This document shows positions 18,927-27,454 of a stretch of DNA of 64,000 nucleotides, piece after piece. Origin of the DNA: Sphingomonas melonis (lineage in GTDB: Bacteria > Pseudomonadota > Alphaproteobacteria > Sphingomonadales > Sphingomonadaceae); NCBI RefSeq assembly GCF_013409985.1, contig NZ_JACCBY010000001.1:620001-684000 (forward strand). Reading direction: 5' to 3'. The position numbers and the translations under genes are program-made. Within the stretch, counting starts at the first letter, position 1; every line of letters starts with the position of its first letter. The notes under the pieces were generated by a model. It was not told the origin of the DNA. It worked only from the letters and a program-made list of their open reading frames with translations, and did not search any database.

Positions 18927-19205
18927 TCATGCCGCCAGCCTTGCCGTCGTAGGGAACGGTACAACCGTCTCTCCATCGTCCGGACCGCCGTCGTCTTCCT
19001 CGGTCCAATCGCCGCAGTGCCGATCTGCATGCGTTTCGGGGAAGACGCTAACGATGATGCCCGCCAGACTGACGACCGTGGGTCCTGACAGGAGGCAGGT
19101 GCCGATTTCCTCGTTGGCACCGCGCGGGCGCCTGATACCGGTCGACATAGACGGCTCGGTATTGGACCAATGGGCGCAGTTAGCGCAGACGCGTTCGCAG
19201 GTCAT
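18927..19205 (-). CDS. Cysteine-containing small phage protein
   Basis: A 92-residue protein starting MTCERVCANCAHWSN. A C...CxxC cluster, a later GTC and an HC pair suggest a zinc- or metal-binding knuckle. The acidic stretch TEEDDGGPDDGE lies near the C-terminus. The start overlaps the stop of the preceding gene as ATGA, so the two are coupled. Not recognised. Confidence 0.6.
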   Translation of the reverse strand: MTCERVCANCAHWSNTEPSMSTGIRRPRGANEEIGTCLLSGPTVVSLAGIIVSVFPETHADRHCGDWTEEDDGGPDDGETVVPFPTTARLAA

Positions 19206-20215
19206 GCACCCAGCTCCGGCTGGCGGCTGACTAATGAAGCCTTGGGCTGCTTGGTCGCCAACCGCTTAACATCCGCAATGATCCCCCGAGCGTGATCGGC
19301 AAACAGCTCGTCTACAGATCCACCGGCGCGCTCCAGCGCAAGATCGATCTTGGTGACGACGTCCCCCAGGTTGCGCGCCGGGACCCGATCAATCAGATGA
19401 TCCATGGCCATGCAGTATGTGTCGCAGAGGGCATCGACCTGGGGGTGTTCGATTGGACATTGGTCGGATATCGCGCGGGCTGCCTTGTATGCTGCGAGGG
19501 CTTCGCTCCACTGGTCTCCGGTGCCCGCAGCCTGCAGCGCATTATATGTTGCACTGACCTTCTCAGCGGCGAAGGCGTCGGCGATCACGTTTGCGAGGAG
19601 AGCAGGCCAGCTCGCAGTTGTCGTTGCGGGCTCAGCCTTGCGAGCGATCGCATCAAGACCGCATGTGACGGCCGACGCTGTTTGCAGATCGGGGATCAGT
19701 CCAGCGATAGTGGTGTGGATCAGCGTTCGACGAGCCCTATTGATAGCCAGCGGCCCCATGACGCGGCTGTCCGATGCCTCGATTGCCGCAATCCAAACCT
19801 TGAGCAACAGGTCATCCATCGAACACGCCGGCGTCTCCGTAACCGCATCGATACTGCCCGTGTGAGCGTCACAAAGACGGTAGCCTAGCTCGTCGTCATC
19901 CTCGCGCTCGCCTGCAAACCGCGCAGTAGCCTCGCCCCAGGCTACGAACGCTTTGAACATCGCTGGCGAGAGGGCATGACGCGCAGTTGCGATCAGCGCT
20001 TTGGTATCGGCGCCAACCTCACGTGCTAGGCCGGCGAGCCGCTCCGCAGCGGCGACCTCGTCCAACGTCGCGTCGCGGACGGCTGCCGGCATCTCCGCAA
20101 GCCTGCGCTGGACCGCGATCGCCGCGGCACTATTAGAGAAGGCGACGCGGATGTTGGGAAGCGCGGCGGCAGGGGCCGGCGGGCTATAGGGTTGGTAGAG
20201 CGGCTGCGATGCCAT
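19202..20215 (-). CDS. Conserved-looking phage protein, unknown
   Basis: A 337-residue soluble, Ala-rich, mostly helical protein (MASQPLYQPYSPPAP..., then long amphipathic helices). GGAGA lies 8 bp before the ATG. First gene downstream of the repressor in the leftward direction, with the palindrome AGTATCGATACT in its upstream gap, so it may be under repressor control. No family recognised. Confidence 0.7.
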   Translation of the reverse strand: MASQPLYQPYSPPAPAAALPNIRVAFSNSAAAIAVQRRLAEMPAAVRDATLDEVAAAERLAGLAREVGADTKALIATARHALSPAMFKAFVAWGEATARFAGEREDDDELGYRLCDAHTGSIDAVTETPACSMDDLLLKVWIAAIEASDSRVMGPLAINRARRTLIHTTIAGLIPDLQTASAVTCGLDAIARKAEPATTTASWPALLANVIADAFAAEKVSATYNALQAAGTGDQWSEALAAYKAARAISDQCPIEHPQVDALCDTYCMAMDHLIDRVPARNLGDVVTKIDLALERAGGSVDELFADHARGIIADVKRLATKQPKASLVSRQPELGA

Positions 20216-20260
20216 GATGCTTCTCCATCATACGGCAGGCCGGGAAGCAGCCTGCTGAGA

Positions 20261-20272
20261 AGTATCGATACT
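20261..20272. promoter_or_regulatory. Candidate repressor operator AGTATCGATACT
   Basis: A perfect 12-bp palindrome in the gap between the 20215 gene start and the repressor gene 3' end. It shares the GATACT/AGTA elements with a site in front of the Cro-like gene. Confidence 0.45.
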
Positions 20273-20283
20273 ATATGTACTGC

Positions 20284-21030
20284 CTACTTGGCAATACCAA
20301 ATGTACCGGACGGCCCTCCCATCCAGACCACCCGACCCCATACCTCCAGCGCTGCCTTGGACGCACGGTGAACCGTCTCCTTATCCGCATTGAGGATGAG
20401 GATGTCTTCGCCTTCGGCATCAATAGGGCATACAGACATGCCGCTGTCGAAGCCGACCAGCCAAAGATGGTCGCTCATTGGATCCGGTGAATACCGGCGA
20501 TCAATAATTATGGTCGATCCTTTTTTGAGGGTGCTCCACTCTAGATCCGAGTCTATCTCGACCGCCTGAAGGCGGAGGTTGATCTTACGTAAGTCCGGAA
20601 CCAACGACTTTATAAGAGACTTGTCCATTATTAATGGTTCGTATGGGTCCTGAGCCACAGCCTTAAAACCCGACAATCTCGACGTGGTTAACTTTGGTAT
20701 AAGCGCAATGTTGAACTTGTCTAGTATTGCCTCATCTATATCCTTTATGCTTAAAATCTCATCCAGAGTTAGTAGAGATGCTTGAAGCTTTTCGCGGGTG
20801 GACAATCCTTGCTCTGTTTTAAAGCCGACTATCCATGCAGGTGACACCTTATAGGCTCGACCGTACGCTTCGGCATGTTTGAGGGGAATGCCACGCGTTC
20901 CATTCTCATGATGACGGTACCTGCTTTCCGGCCATCCAAATGCTCGCGCCGCTTCGGCGGCGGATTCAAAGCCAGCGCGTTCGCGTGCGGAGCGGAGGCG
21001 ATCGTGGGGATGGTCGTCAGGTGAAGTCAT
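20284..21030 (-). CDS. CI-like phage repressor (HTH plus S24-like C-terminal domain)
   Basis: A 248-residue protein. Residues about 10-65 form a Cro/CI helix-turn-helix (RLRSARERAGFESAAEAARA ... KHAEAYGRAYKV). The C-terminal half looks like an S24/LexA-type dimerisation domain, with LKKGSTIIIDRR near 168-179 and GRVVW near the end. The usual SM-x-P-T serine motif before TLKKG reads DSDLEWS, so the nucleophile is displaced or missing. The middle of the gene is AT-rich. It faces the Cro-like gene across a 71-bp promoter region, the classic immunity layout. Confidence 0.82.
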   Translation of the reverse strand: MTSPDDHPHDRLRSARERAGFESAAEAARAFGWPESRYRHHENGTRGIPLKHAEAYGRAYKVSPAWIVGFKTEQGLSTREKLQASLLTLDEILSIKDIDEAILDKFNIALIPKLTTSRLSGFKAVAQDPYEPLIMDKSLIKSLVPDLRKINLRLQAVEIDSDLEWSTLKKGSTIIIDRRYSPDPMSDHLWLVGFDSGMSVCPIDAEGEDILILNADKETVHRASKAALEVWGRVVWMGGPSGTFGIAK

Positions 21031-21075
21031 GGAGGCACTCTATCATCAGGAACGGTACAAAAGGGATTGCCGCGC

Positions 21076-21097
21076 AGCGATACTTTTAGTACTGATA
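21076..21097. promoter_or_regulatory. Candidate operator in the CI/Cro divergent region
   Basis: GCGATACTTTTAGTACTGATAGC contains TACT-TTT-AGTA (21081-21091) inside imperfect flanking arms GCGAT/ATAGC. It ends a few bases before the Cro-like start, where a repressor would block rightward early transcription. Confidence 0.45.
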
Positions 21098-21101
21098 GCG
21101 G

Positions 21102-21341
21102 ATGTCAAACCTCGACCCCATCTTCGCCGTGTGGCCCTCCGCAAAAGCGATGGCTGACGATATCGGACTTTCGGATGTGACCGTCCGTCAGTGGCGAAAC
21201 CGCTCGGGTACAATCCCGCCGAAATATTGGCGCCAGATTCAGGGTGCGGCAGCGGTGCGCGGGGTCGAGCTCTCGATTGAACTTTTTGTCCCCCGCGAAA
21301 CTGATGCTGTTGCCGATGCTCCCGCACGGCGCGCCGCGTGA
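21102..21341 (+). CDS. Cro-like helix-turn-helix protein
   Basis: A 79-residue protein with AVWPSAKAMADDIGLSDVTVRQWRNRSGTIPP (quoted in part: MADDIGLSDVTVRQW). This is the short HTH pattern found in Cro-type proteins of alphaproteobacterial prophages, followed by PPKYWRQIQ. Divergent from the repressor, so it should be the first early lytic gene. The complementary strand holds an overlapping open frame (see findings). Confidence 0.75.
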   Translation: MSNLDPIFAVWPSAKAMADDIGLSDVTVRQWRNRSGTIPPKYWRQIQGAAAVRGVELSIELFVPRETDAVADAPARRAA

Positions 21342-21502
21342 TTTCGGTTTTCACCCCAGCACAATCCATCGAGATTGATGATCGCATCGTTGCGATGGTC
21401 GTCGCTGCTTTGGTGAAGGCGATGGCGCCCGTCGCTGCCGCGCTATCGCCAACGAGCGCTATCTGGATAGCGCGCCACAGCCTGTCGAGATCGCGCTTTT
21501 GT

Positions 21503-21889
21503 TCATTCGCCCCCAAGCCGGATCGGTCGCGGCTCATGACTAGTACCTTCCGCCCGGTGGCCGACGGCTTCCATGCATTCGCGAAAGACAGCGATAGCGT
21601 CGTCCTTCGCTGCGACGGACTGCGGGTCCCGTTCGGCGATATGCTGGAACAGAGCGAACGCAACGGCGGTGTCGCTGCCGGCGGCGGTGCGCAGGGGCAT
21701 GTCGGGGTCGAGCATAGAAAGCCTCTCGATGATCTGCTTGCGGCGTGGATGGCTGTCTGGCGATCCGTTCGCAAGGCATGTTCGCAGAACCACAGCCCAG
21801 GGCAGCAGGTTAATCGCTTCCGCCAATCTGAGTGTGCATTCTTCTCCGTTGGCTCGTGCAGTCTGAAGCAGGCAATGGCGAACCAGCAT
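21503..21889 (-). CDS. Unknown prophage protein
   Basis: A 128-residue soluble protein (MLVRHCLLQTARANGEE ... FALFQHIAERDPQSVAAKDD) with amphipathic helices and normal codon bias. The plus-strand frame across it is Arg/Pro/Ser-rich and is a shadow. It runs leftward between the rightward Cro and replication genes, an unusual interruption of the early operon. GGCGG immediately precedes the ATG. Confidence 0.55.
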   Translation of the reverse strand: MLVRHCLLQTARANGEECTLRLAEAINLLPWAVVLRTCLANGSPDSHPRRKQIIERLSMLDPDMPLRTAAGSDTAVAFALFQHIAERDPQSVAAKDDAIAVFRECMEAVGHRAEGTSHEPRPIRLGGE

Positions 21890-22000
21890 CCGCCGGCTCG
21901 CATTGTCTCCCCGGTGCCGGGTCTTCGCCGCTCGCCCCTCTGCGGGACGGATGCAGGGGTGATCGCGACTTCTCCCGAAACGCGCGCGGTCACCCCGACC

Positions 22001-22234
22001 TTAGTCATTGTCCGGCACCGTCGTACGCACGATTTGCACGATCTCGCTGAGGATCGTCGCGGGCGCGCCGTCCAGCACAATGTCGTTCAGCCGATCGAAC
22101 GCGTTGAGGAAAGTGTGAACCACATGGTTCGGCACCTCCGCGTCGCGCATCGCATCGACGATCGCCGCCGTCATGTTTGCGAGCGCCATCACGGTGATCC
22201 GTACCTCGGCTCGAGCTTTTCTGTCTTTCACCAT
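22001..22234 (-). CDS. Unknown small helical prophage protein
   Basis: A 77-residue protein MVKDRKARAEVRITVM...HVVHTFLNAFDRL..., predicted as two or three helices. It is divergent from the 22252 gene, with only 17 bp between the start codons, so promoters must overlap coding sequence or transcription comes from further out. Not recognised. Confidence 0.55.
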   Translation of the reverse strand: MVKDRKARAEVRITVMALANMTAAIVDAMRDAEVPNHVVHTFLNAFDRLNDIVLDGAPATILSEIVQIVRTTVPDND

Positions 22235-22251
22235 GCCGCGGGGATTGCCGC

Positions 22252-22722
22252 ATGACCGCACCGAACATCCACGGACGCCGTCGCACGTTCTCCGCGTCAG
22301 CCGCGGTCGACGCACAGAATGCGATCCTTACCAGCATCAAGACCGATGACGCTGCGACCTGGGCGGATATGGGTCGGGTACTCGGCAAGTCCGACGATCG
22401 CGCGGCCGCCTATGCCAACACGTCCTCGCCGATCGATCTGCCGACGTTCCTGGCGGGTTGCCACGAGTGGGGCGGACGGTTCGCGGATCCGCTTCTCGCG
22501 CTGGTCGGTGGCCGCTGGGCGGATGCCGGCGCGATCTGCACCGGTGACGAGAGTGCGGCGCTGACGCTCGCTAACCTGCTGCCGGCCGTGATCGCCATCG
22601 AAGCCGACCAGCTGACCGAGACGCACGAACTGCTGCCGCACGAGGCACTGATACGCCGCGTCAACGCGCTCACCTGCGTATGGCTGGAGATGATCGCGGC
22701 TGAGAAGGGCAGGGGACAATGA
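22252..22722 (+). CDS. Phage early protein, possibly regulatory or replication-linked
   Basis: A 156-residue protein. DAATWADMGRVLGKSDDRA and FLAGCHEWGGRFADPLLALVG resemble the spaced helix pairs of phage regulatory proteins of the CII type, but I cannot confirm membership. Its stop overlaps the primase start (ATGA), so it belongs to the replication operon. Confidence 0.6.
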   Translation: MTAPNIHGRRRTFSASAAVDAQNAILTSIKTDDAATWADMGRVLGKSDDRAAAYANTSSPIDLPTFLAGCHEWGGRFADPLLALVGGRWADAGAICTGDESAALTLANLLPAVIAIEADQLTETHELLPHEALIRRVNALTCVWLEMIAAEKGRGQ

Positions 22723-23726
22723 GCCGCCGTCCTATTGATCGTGTCGCACGTGCCGAGCGCGAGGCTGCCTTCCGTCGTGCTGTCGACGAGGCGAAGCAGC
22801 GATACAACATCAGCGACGTGGTGGCGCGCACCCGCAAGGTGACCCGCGCTGGCAAGAACGAGAAGCGGGCGCTGTGCGCCTTTCACAGCGAGAAGACACC
22901 GTCGATGCAGCTCAACGATGCCAAGGGCACGTATCACTGCTTCGGCTGCAACGCGTCCGGCGACATCGTCAGCTACGTCATGAAGACCGAGAACATCGGC
23001 TTCATGGATGCAATGCGATGGCTCGGTGCCGCCAGTCTGCCGGGCGTCGATCCTGCCCAGCGCGCCAGGGCGGCACAGGAAGACGAGGCGGACCGTCAAC
23101 GCGCCATCGATCGGGCCCGCGATGTCTGGGATCGTGCGGTGCCGGCGCCGGGTACGCCCGCCGAGGTCTATCTGCGCAGCCGCGGCATCATCATGCCGAT
23201 CCCGCATACCATCCGCTTCGCCACGACACCGGCCTGGTACGACGACGATACCGGTCAGTGCGGTCCCGATCTTCCGGCGCTCATAGGTGCGGTCATCGAT
23301 GGCGATGACCAGCTGATCGGCCTGCAGCGCGTGTTCCTCGCTGACGGCGGCAAGCGCAAGGCGCGCATGGAGAAGCCGAAGCGCAGTCTTGGCCGAGTGA
23401 AGGGCGGGGCACTGCGGATCAACTCCGACGCCGACAGCTACGGCCATGAACTGATCCTCACCGAGGGGCCGGAGGACGGCCTGAGCCTCGCGCAGGAGCT
23501 GGGCGCAGAGGTGTGGGTGACGCTTGGCACTGCAATGATGCCGTTCATCGACTATCCGCCACGCATCGTGTCGATCGTCATCGCCGGTCAGAACGATGCC
23601 GCTGGCCGCGCTGCGGTTGAGCAGGCCGAGGAAGACCTGTTAGAGCGTGGCTTTGCGACGCGCACGATGTGGCCGGCAGATGGCTACAAGGACTGGAACG
23701 ATCAGCTCCGCGGCATCCGCGCATGA
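22719..23726 (+). CDS. Phage primase (CHC2 zinc finger and TOPRIM)
   Basis: A 335-residue primase-like protein. The zinc finger is Cys53-x2-His56 ... Cys74-x2-Cys77 (LCAFHSEKTPS ... YHCFGCNASGD). The TOPRIM part shows ILTEGPEDGLSLAQ near residue 246 and later VSIVIAGQNDAAGR. The central RNA-polymerase part is shorter than in bacterial DnaG, as in many phages. Coupled by overlaps on both sides, upstream with the early gene and downstream with dnaB. Confidence 0.88.
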   Translation: MSRRPIDRVARAEREAAFRRAVDEAKQRYNISDVVARTRKVTRAGKNEKRALCAFHSEKTPSMQLNDAKGTYHCFGCNASGDIVSYVMKTENIGFMDAMRWLGAASLPGVDPAQRARAAQEDEADRQRAIDRARDVWDRAVPAPGTPAEVYLRSRGIIMPIPHTIRFATTPAWYDDDTGQCGPDLPALIGAVIDGDDQLIGLQRVFLADGGKRKARMEKPKRSLGRVKGGALRINSDADSYGHELILTEGPEDGLSLAQELGAEVWVTLGTAMMPFIDYPPRIVSIVIAGQNDAAGRAAVEQAEEDLLERGFATRTMWPADGYKDWNDQLRGIRA

Positions 23727-25168
23727 GCGGCTCATTTCAGGAGCAGTTCGCCGCTGCTGAGCAGGGTATCGCGCTCGCCAACGTCGAGGCGGAGATCGGC
23801 CTGCTTGGCGACCTCATCAACGACAATCGCCTGATTGACTTAATCGCCGATCGCCTGCGCGGCCGCGACTTCTCAGTGCCGCTGTACGGGCGCGTCTTCG
23901 ACCAGATGCTCGACCAGTCGTCGACGGGCGCGAACGTCGATGCCGTGACGCTGGCGCCGCACTTTGGCGAAGATCCCGACTGGCCGCGCGCCTTTGCCGT
24001 GCTGTCCGCGGCTTCTCTCAATTCTGGTCCGCGGGCGCGGACCAAGGCGTACTTCGAACAGATTACGATGCTGTCGAGCCGGCGGCGGATGGTGGCCGGG
24101 CTGCAGGACGTCGTGCACTCAGCGCGTGATCTCAGCGTTATCCGGGAAGAGCTGCTCGCCAATGCAGACGAGGCTGTCGCCGAACTCGCTGAGCAGGTCG
24201 TTACCACCCAGGCGCCAGTCGGCACCTACGCGCAGGCGGTGATCGACAGCTTCGGGCAGCCGATCGTCGGCGTCCGCTGCGGCATGATCGGCTCGCTCGA
24301 CGATGCGATCGGCGTGCTGCGGCCGGCAAACCTCGTCGTCGTCGGCGGCCGGCCTGGCATGGGCAAGACCAGCCTCGTCACCTCCTATTCGATTGGCGCA
24401 GCGTCGCGCGGTCACGGGGTGCTCATTTTCTCGCTGGAAATGAGTGCCGACGAGCTCACCCGCCGCATGCTGGCGGACATGACCTTCACCACGAGGGGAG
24501 GGGTGCCTTACGAGGATGTTCGCGATGGCACAGTGCGCGGGCATGATCTGGCGGCGGTGCTGGATGCCAAGCAGCGCTTCGACGCGCTGCCGCTCGAGAT
24601 CAACGAGACGTCCGGCCTGACGCTGTCCAAGCTGACTCGCCAGGCGCGCACCCATAAGCGCCGCCTCGCCGCTAAGGGCGAGAAGCTTGAGCTCGTCGTC
24701 GTCGATTACCTCCAGCTGATGGCGCACAGCCGCAAGGGCATGTCGCCCTACGAGCATGCCAGCGAGGTCAGCATTGGCCTCAAGACTTTCGCCAAAGCGG
24801 AAGGCCTGACCGTGATGGCGGTAGCCCAGCTTAGCCGGGAGGTGGAGAAGCGTCCCGACAAGCGGCCTATGCCGTCGGACCTGCGCGACAGCGGCCAGAT
24901 CGAGCAGGACGCCGACGTCATCCTCTTCGTCTACCGCGAGGAGGAGTATCTCCGCCGCAGCGAGCCCGAGGATCACTTCGGGAGCAAATACGAGGCGTGG
25001 CGCACCGACATGGAAGCGGTGCGCAACAAGATCGAGTTCCTGGTCCCGAAGCGTCGCAGCGGCCCCACGGGCAAGGCTGTCGGCTGGTTCTTCGGCGCCA
25101 ACTCTGCCGTCCGCGGCAGCGAGTTCTACCAGCAATCCAACCCTCAAGACGGCGGAGCAATTCGGTGA
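23723..25168 (+). CDS. Phage replicative DNA helicase (DnaB-like)
   Basis: A 481-residue RecA-fold hexameric helicase. The N-terminal domain (residues about 15-150) holds EAEIGLLGDLI. Walker A is GGRPGMGKTS at about 208-217 and Walker B is VVVDYLQLM. The arginine/R-loop region is VAQLSREVEKRPDKRPMPSDLR. The ATG at 23723 overlaps the primase stop as ATGA; upstream extension reads a shadow. It loads at the phage origin together with the primase. Confidence 0.92.
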   Translation: MSGSFQEQFAAAEQGIALANVEAEIGLLGDLINDNRLIDLIADRLRGRDFSVPLYGRVFDQMLDQSSTGANVDAVTLAPHFGEDPDWPRAFAVLSAASLNSGPRARTKAYFEQITMLSSRRRMVAGLQDVVHSARDLSVIREELLANADEAVAELAEQVVTTQAPVGTYAQAVIDSFGQPIVGVRCGMIGSLDDAIGVLRPANLVVVGGRPGMGKTSLVTSYSIGAASRGHGVLIFSLEMSADELTRRMLADMTFTTRGGVPYEDVRDGTVRGHDLAAVLDAKQRFDALPLEINETSGLTLSKLTRQARTHKRRLAAKGEKLELVVVDYLQLMAHSRKGMSPYEHASEVSIGLKTFAKAEGLTVMAVAQLSREVEKRPDKRPMPSDLRDSGQIEQDADVILFVYREEEYLRRSEPEDHFGSKYEAWRTDMEAVRNKIEFLVPKRRSGPTGKAVGWFFGANSAVRGSEFYQQSNPQDGGAIR

Positions 25169-26118
25169 CGCTACCTGATCCCATGACACCGCCCGACTGC
25201 GATCTGCGGGGCCTCGAGTATATGCCGCTGCTTGGACAGCGCCTGTTCGGCAGCGACTTCAACGGCACCGCCAGCGACAGTGAGTGGCGCGCCGCGCTGA
25301 CGCTCTGGTGGGCGGCGTGGACGCAATGCCCCGCCGGCTCGTTGCCCGACGACGACGCGGCCCTATGTCGCCTTGCCGACCTCGGCCGGGACGTGAAGAC
25401 GTGGCTGAAGCTGAGGGACAAGGCACTGCACGGTTTTGTGAGGTGCAGCGATGGCCGCCTCTATCACCCCACGCTTGCCGAGCAGGCGGTGATCGCTTGG
25501 GGCAAGCGCCAGCAGGATCGCGTTGCGCGGACTGCCGATACGCAGCGCAAGGCGAAAGAGCGGGCTGCCAGGTCCGAGCTGTTCAAACAGCTGGAGGCGG
25601 TTGGCGTCACGCCCGACTGGAACACGAAGACCAAGGATCTACGCGAACTCGTCACGCAGTATTCCGCCGGACACTCCGGCTCCGGTCACGCACCTGTCAC
25701 GCCACCTGTCACACGGACAGTCACGGCTAAGACGGGACGGGACGGGACAGAAGAAGAAAGAAGAAGTTCCGTAGCTAACGCTACGGGCGCTTCGCCGCCG
25801 ATTTTGGAAGATCCGAGCAAGGTCCTGTTCGACGCTGGCGTCGCCCTGCTGGTCAAGGCGGGGGTGTCGGAGCGGCAGGCGAGGGGGCTGATCGCCAAAT
25901 GGCGGAAGTCGAAGGGCGAGCCATGGGTCCGGGAGGCGCTGGTCAGCGCTGAGGGCAAGGCTGAGCCTGTGTCGTGGATCGAGGCCCGGATGGCGTCGGC
26001 GAGCAACGTCGAGGACGAGGCTCGGGCTGTCAGCCACGCTACGGCCGAGCGCTACCGGCGGATGGCGATCCCTGGGCCGCCGGTCAGTGCCAGACAGGCG
26101 GAGGCGATCGGTGGTTGA
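25165..26118 (+). CDS. Replication accessory protein with DUF1376-like N-terminus
   Basis: A 317-residue protein. The N-terminal 110 residues (EWRAALTLWWAAWTQCPAGSLPDDDAAL, quoted in part) match the DUF1376 pattern of phage replication operons, with SLPDDD, LARLADLGR-like CRLADLGRD and DGRLYHPTLAEQA. A polar linker leads to a C-terminal helical domain (AGVSERQARGLIAKWR). GTG 25165 overlaps the dnaB stop and has GGAG 7 bp away; ATG 25183 is the alternative. Confidence 0.7.
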   Translation: MTLPDPMTPPDCDLRGLEYMPLLGQRLFGSDFNGTASDSEWRAALTLWWAAWTQCPAGSLPDDDAALCRLADLGRDVKTWLKLRDKALHGFVRCSDGRLYHPTLAEQAVIAWGKRQQDRVARTADTQRKAKERAARSELFKQLEAVGVTPDWNTKTKDLRELVTQYSAGHSGSGHAPVTPPVTRTVTAKTGRDGTEEERRSSVANATGASPPILEDPSKVLFDAGVALLVKAGVSERQARGLIAKWRKSKGEPWVREALVSAEGKAEPVSWIEARMASASNVEDEARAVSHATAERYRRMAIPGPPVSARQAEAIGG

Positions 26119-26176
26119 GGGGCCACGCTCGTCAACCAACGTCGCGGGAAGGTCGGTGGCGCAGCGGTTGCTGTGG

Positions 26177-26317
26177 TCAGTCCCGCGGCTTGCTTCGACG
26201 TTCACCGACGCGGTTGAGCGCACGCAGCTCGCTCATGCCACGCTGGTTCAGCAACACCCCTGCGATTACGGCGAGGTTGGCAGCGATGAAGGTGCTCAGC
26301 ACGACGTAGCAGGTCAT
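26177..26317 (-). CDS. Single-helix membrane microprotein
   Basis: A 46-residue frame MTCYVVLSTFIAANLAVIAG...NRVGERRSKPRD with one N-terminal membrane helix and a basic cytoplasmic tail. AAGGAGA stands 6 bp before ATG, the best ribosome binding site in this part of the prophage. Overlooked easily because of its length. Function unknown. Confidence 0.6.
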   Translation of the reverse strand: MTCYVVLSTFIAANLAVIAGVLLNQRGMSELRALNRVGERRSKPRD

Positions 26318-26391
26318 CGGTCGTCTCCTTGGGATGTCGTGATTGGTGGGTGTCCTCGCCGTCGACGGGCGCGTGGCACCGGCGGACGCTC

Positions 26392-26769
26392 CTACGCGGC
26401 GAACGCTTCGTTGCCGGGACGCCAGCCGCTGAGCATCCGATGCTGCCGCTCATCGCTCGCTTCGAAGAAGTGCTTGATGACCGCACCTCGCTCGTCGGCT
26501 GTCAGGGGCACCACGAACGAGCAGCCAAATCGGACGCCGTCCTGGCGGACGATGTCGGCCTCGTGCTCACCGATGCCGGGCAAATTGACGCGGATCACGT
26601 CGCCGACGTTCAGCCGTACTGCCGCAAGCATCAGGAAGCCGGTTGTCGAGAGTTCCTCGACCAGGACTGAAGCTGATTGGGCTGCATCGTTGCTCACCAT
26701 GCCATCCAGTGCGAGCTCACTGCGGCGAGCGGCACGACGTTCGGTTTGTAGGCCTACGACTAATTTCAT
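26392..26769 (-). CDS. PilZ-like domain protein
   Basis: A 125-residue single-domain protein. ERRAARR gives the RxxxR arginine pair. The second motif reads ELSTTG where D/N-x-S-x-x-G is usual. Beta-strand pattern VGDVIRVNLPGIGEHEADIV and FGCSFVVPL fit PilZ. PilZ domains bind cyclic di-GMP; the Glu substitution leaves binding open. GGAGAAG precedes the ATG. Uncommon in prophages. Confidence 0.7.
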   Translation of the reverse strand: MKLVVGLQTERRAARRSELALDGMVSNDAAQSASVLVEELSTTGFLMLAAVRLNVGDVIRVNLPGIGEHEADIVRQDGVRFGCSFVVPLTADERGAVIKHFFEASDERQHRMLSGWRPGNEAFAA

Positions 26770-26965
26770 CGGTCTTCTCCGGGGGCGCAGGCAGCCTGTA
26801 GCGTTGCGTTCCTTTCGCTTCGGTAAAGCCGATTACCAGTCGTGCGCATTGAGCGTGCCGGCGGCGCTCAGCCTGCTCCGTATCGCGGGATCGGCAAAGC
26901 TTGTGCTTCCCTCCGGCTGGCGCGATGCTCCGTCTCCGGAGCTGCGGCAGCAGAACGCCGTCGTC

Positions 26966-27343
26966 TTATTTCCGCACTCCGCTGATCAGCCATTCCTCGG
27001 CCTCAGCGATTGTTTCGAAGTATTCGGCATTACGACCCTGGGCTGCGCGCTGGATCTGCCCCCTGGCCAACGAGCGTGGAACGACGAATGCGATCCGCTT
27101 GGAAGCCGTCTTTGGGTTGGACAAAATCCGCTGAAATTCGGCGACCGCGTCCTGCTTTTGGATGCTCATCTGGGTGATGTCGACAAGCGTCAGATGTTGA
27201 TTTGGCCCGCACTTGAGTTCCGTGTGGGCGGCATCTCTCGCAACGGCAAATGCCTCAATGTCAGCGATCTCAAAAAAGCCAGACATGGTGATGAGCAAGA
27301 GGCCGTCATCCGGGTAGTGATTGATATCAAACTTCGCCGTCAT
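26966..27343 (-). CDS. SpoIIAA/STAS-like protein
   Basis: A 125-residue protein starting MTAKFDINHYPDDGLLLITMSG (first 20: MTAKFDINHYPDDGLLLITM). Strand-helix alternation, FEIADIEAFAVARDAA, and TLVDITQMSIQKQD resemble SpoIIAA-like proteins. ATG 27343 has AAGG a few bases upstream; 27364 and 27418 are upstream alternatives. It follows the same leftward direction as the PilZ gene, with about 200 bp between them. Confidence 0.6.
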   Translation of the reverse strand: MTAKFDINHYPDDGLLLITMSGFFEIADIEAFAVARDAAHTELKCGPNQHLTLVDITQMSIQKQDAVAEFQRILSNPKTASKRIAFVVPRSLARGQIQRAAQGRNAEYFETIAEAEEWLISGVRK

Positions 27344-27454
27344 TGTGCCTTGCAGCCCCTTCATGTGCCCGAGGAGCCTTAGGCATTGCCGGCCATTCGG
27401 CGCAACGCGTGAAATCATTTTTTACTGGCAATATTGGCAAGGCGAGCGGGGAAG

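Noticed and set aside
21338-22255. A 305-codon plus-strand frame between the Cro-like and replication genes
   Set aside because: Composition is His/Arg/Pro/Ser-rich, and two leftward frames with normal codon bias occupy the same DNA.
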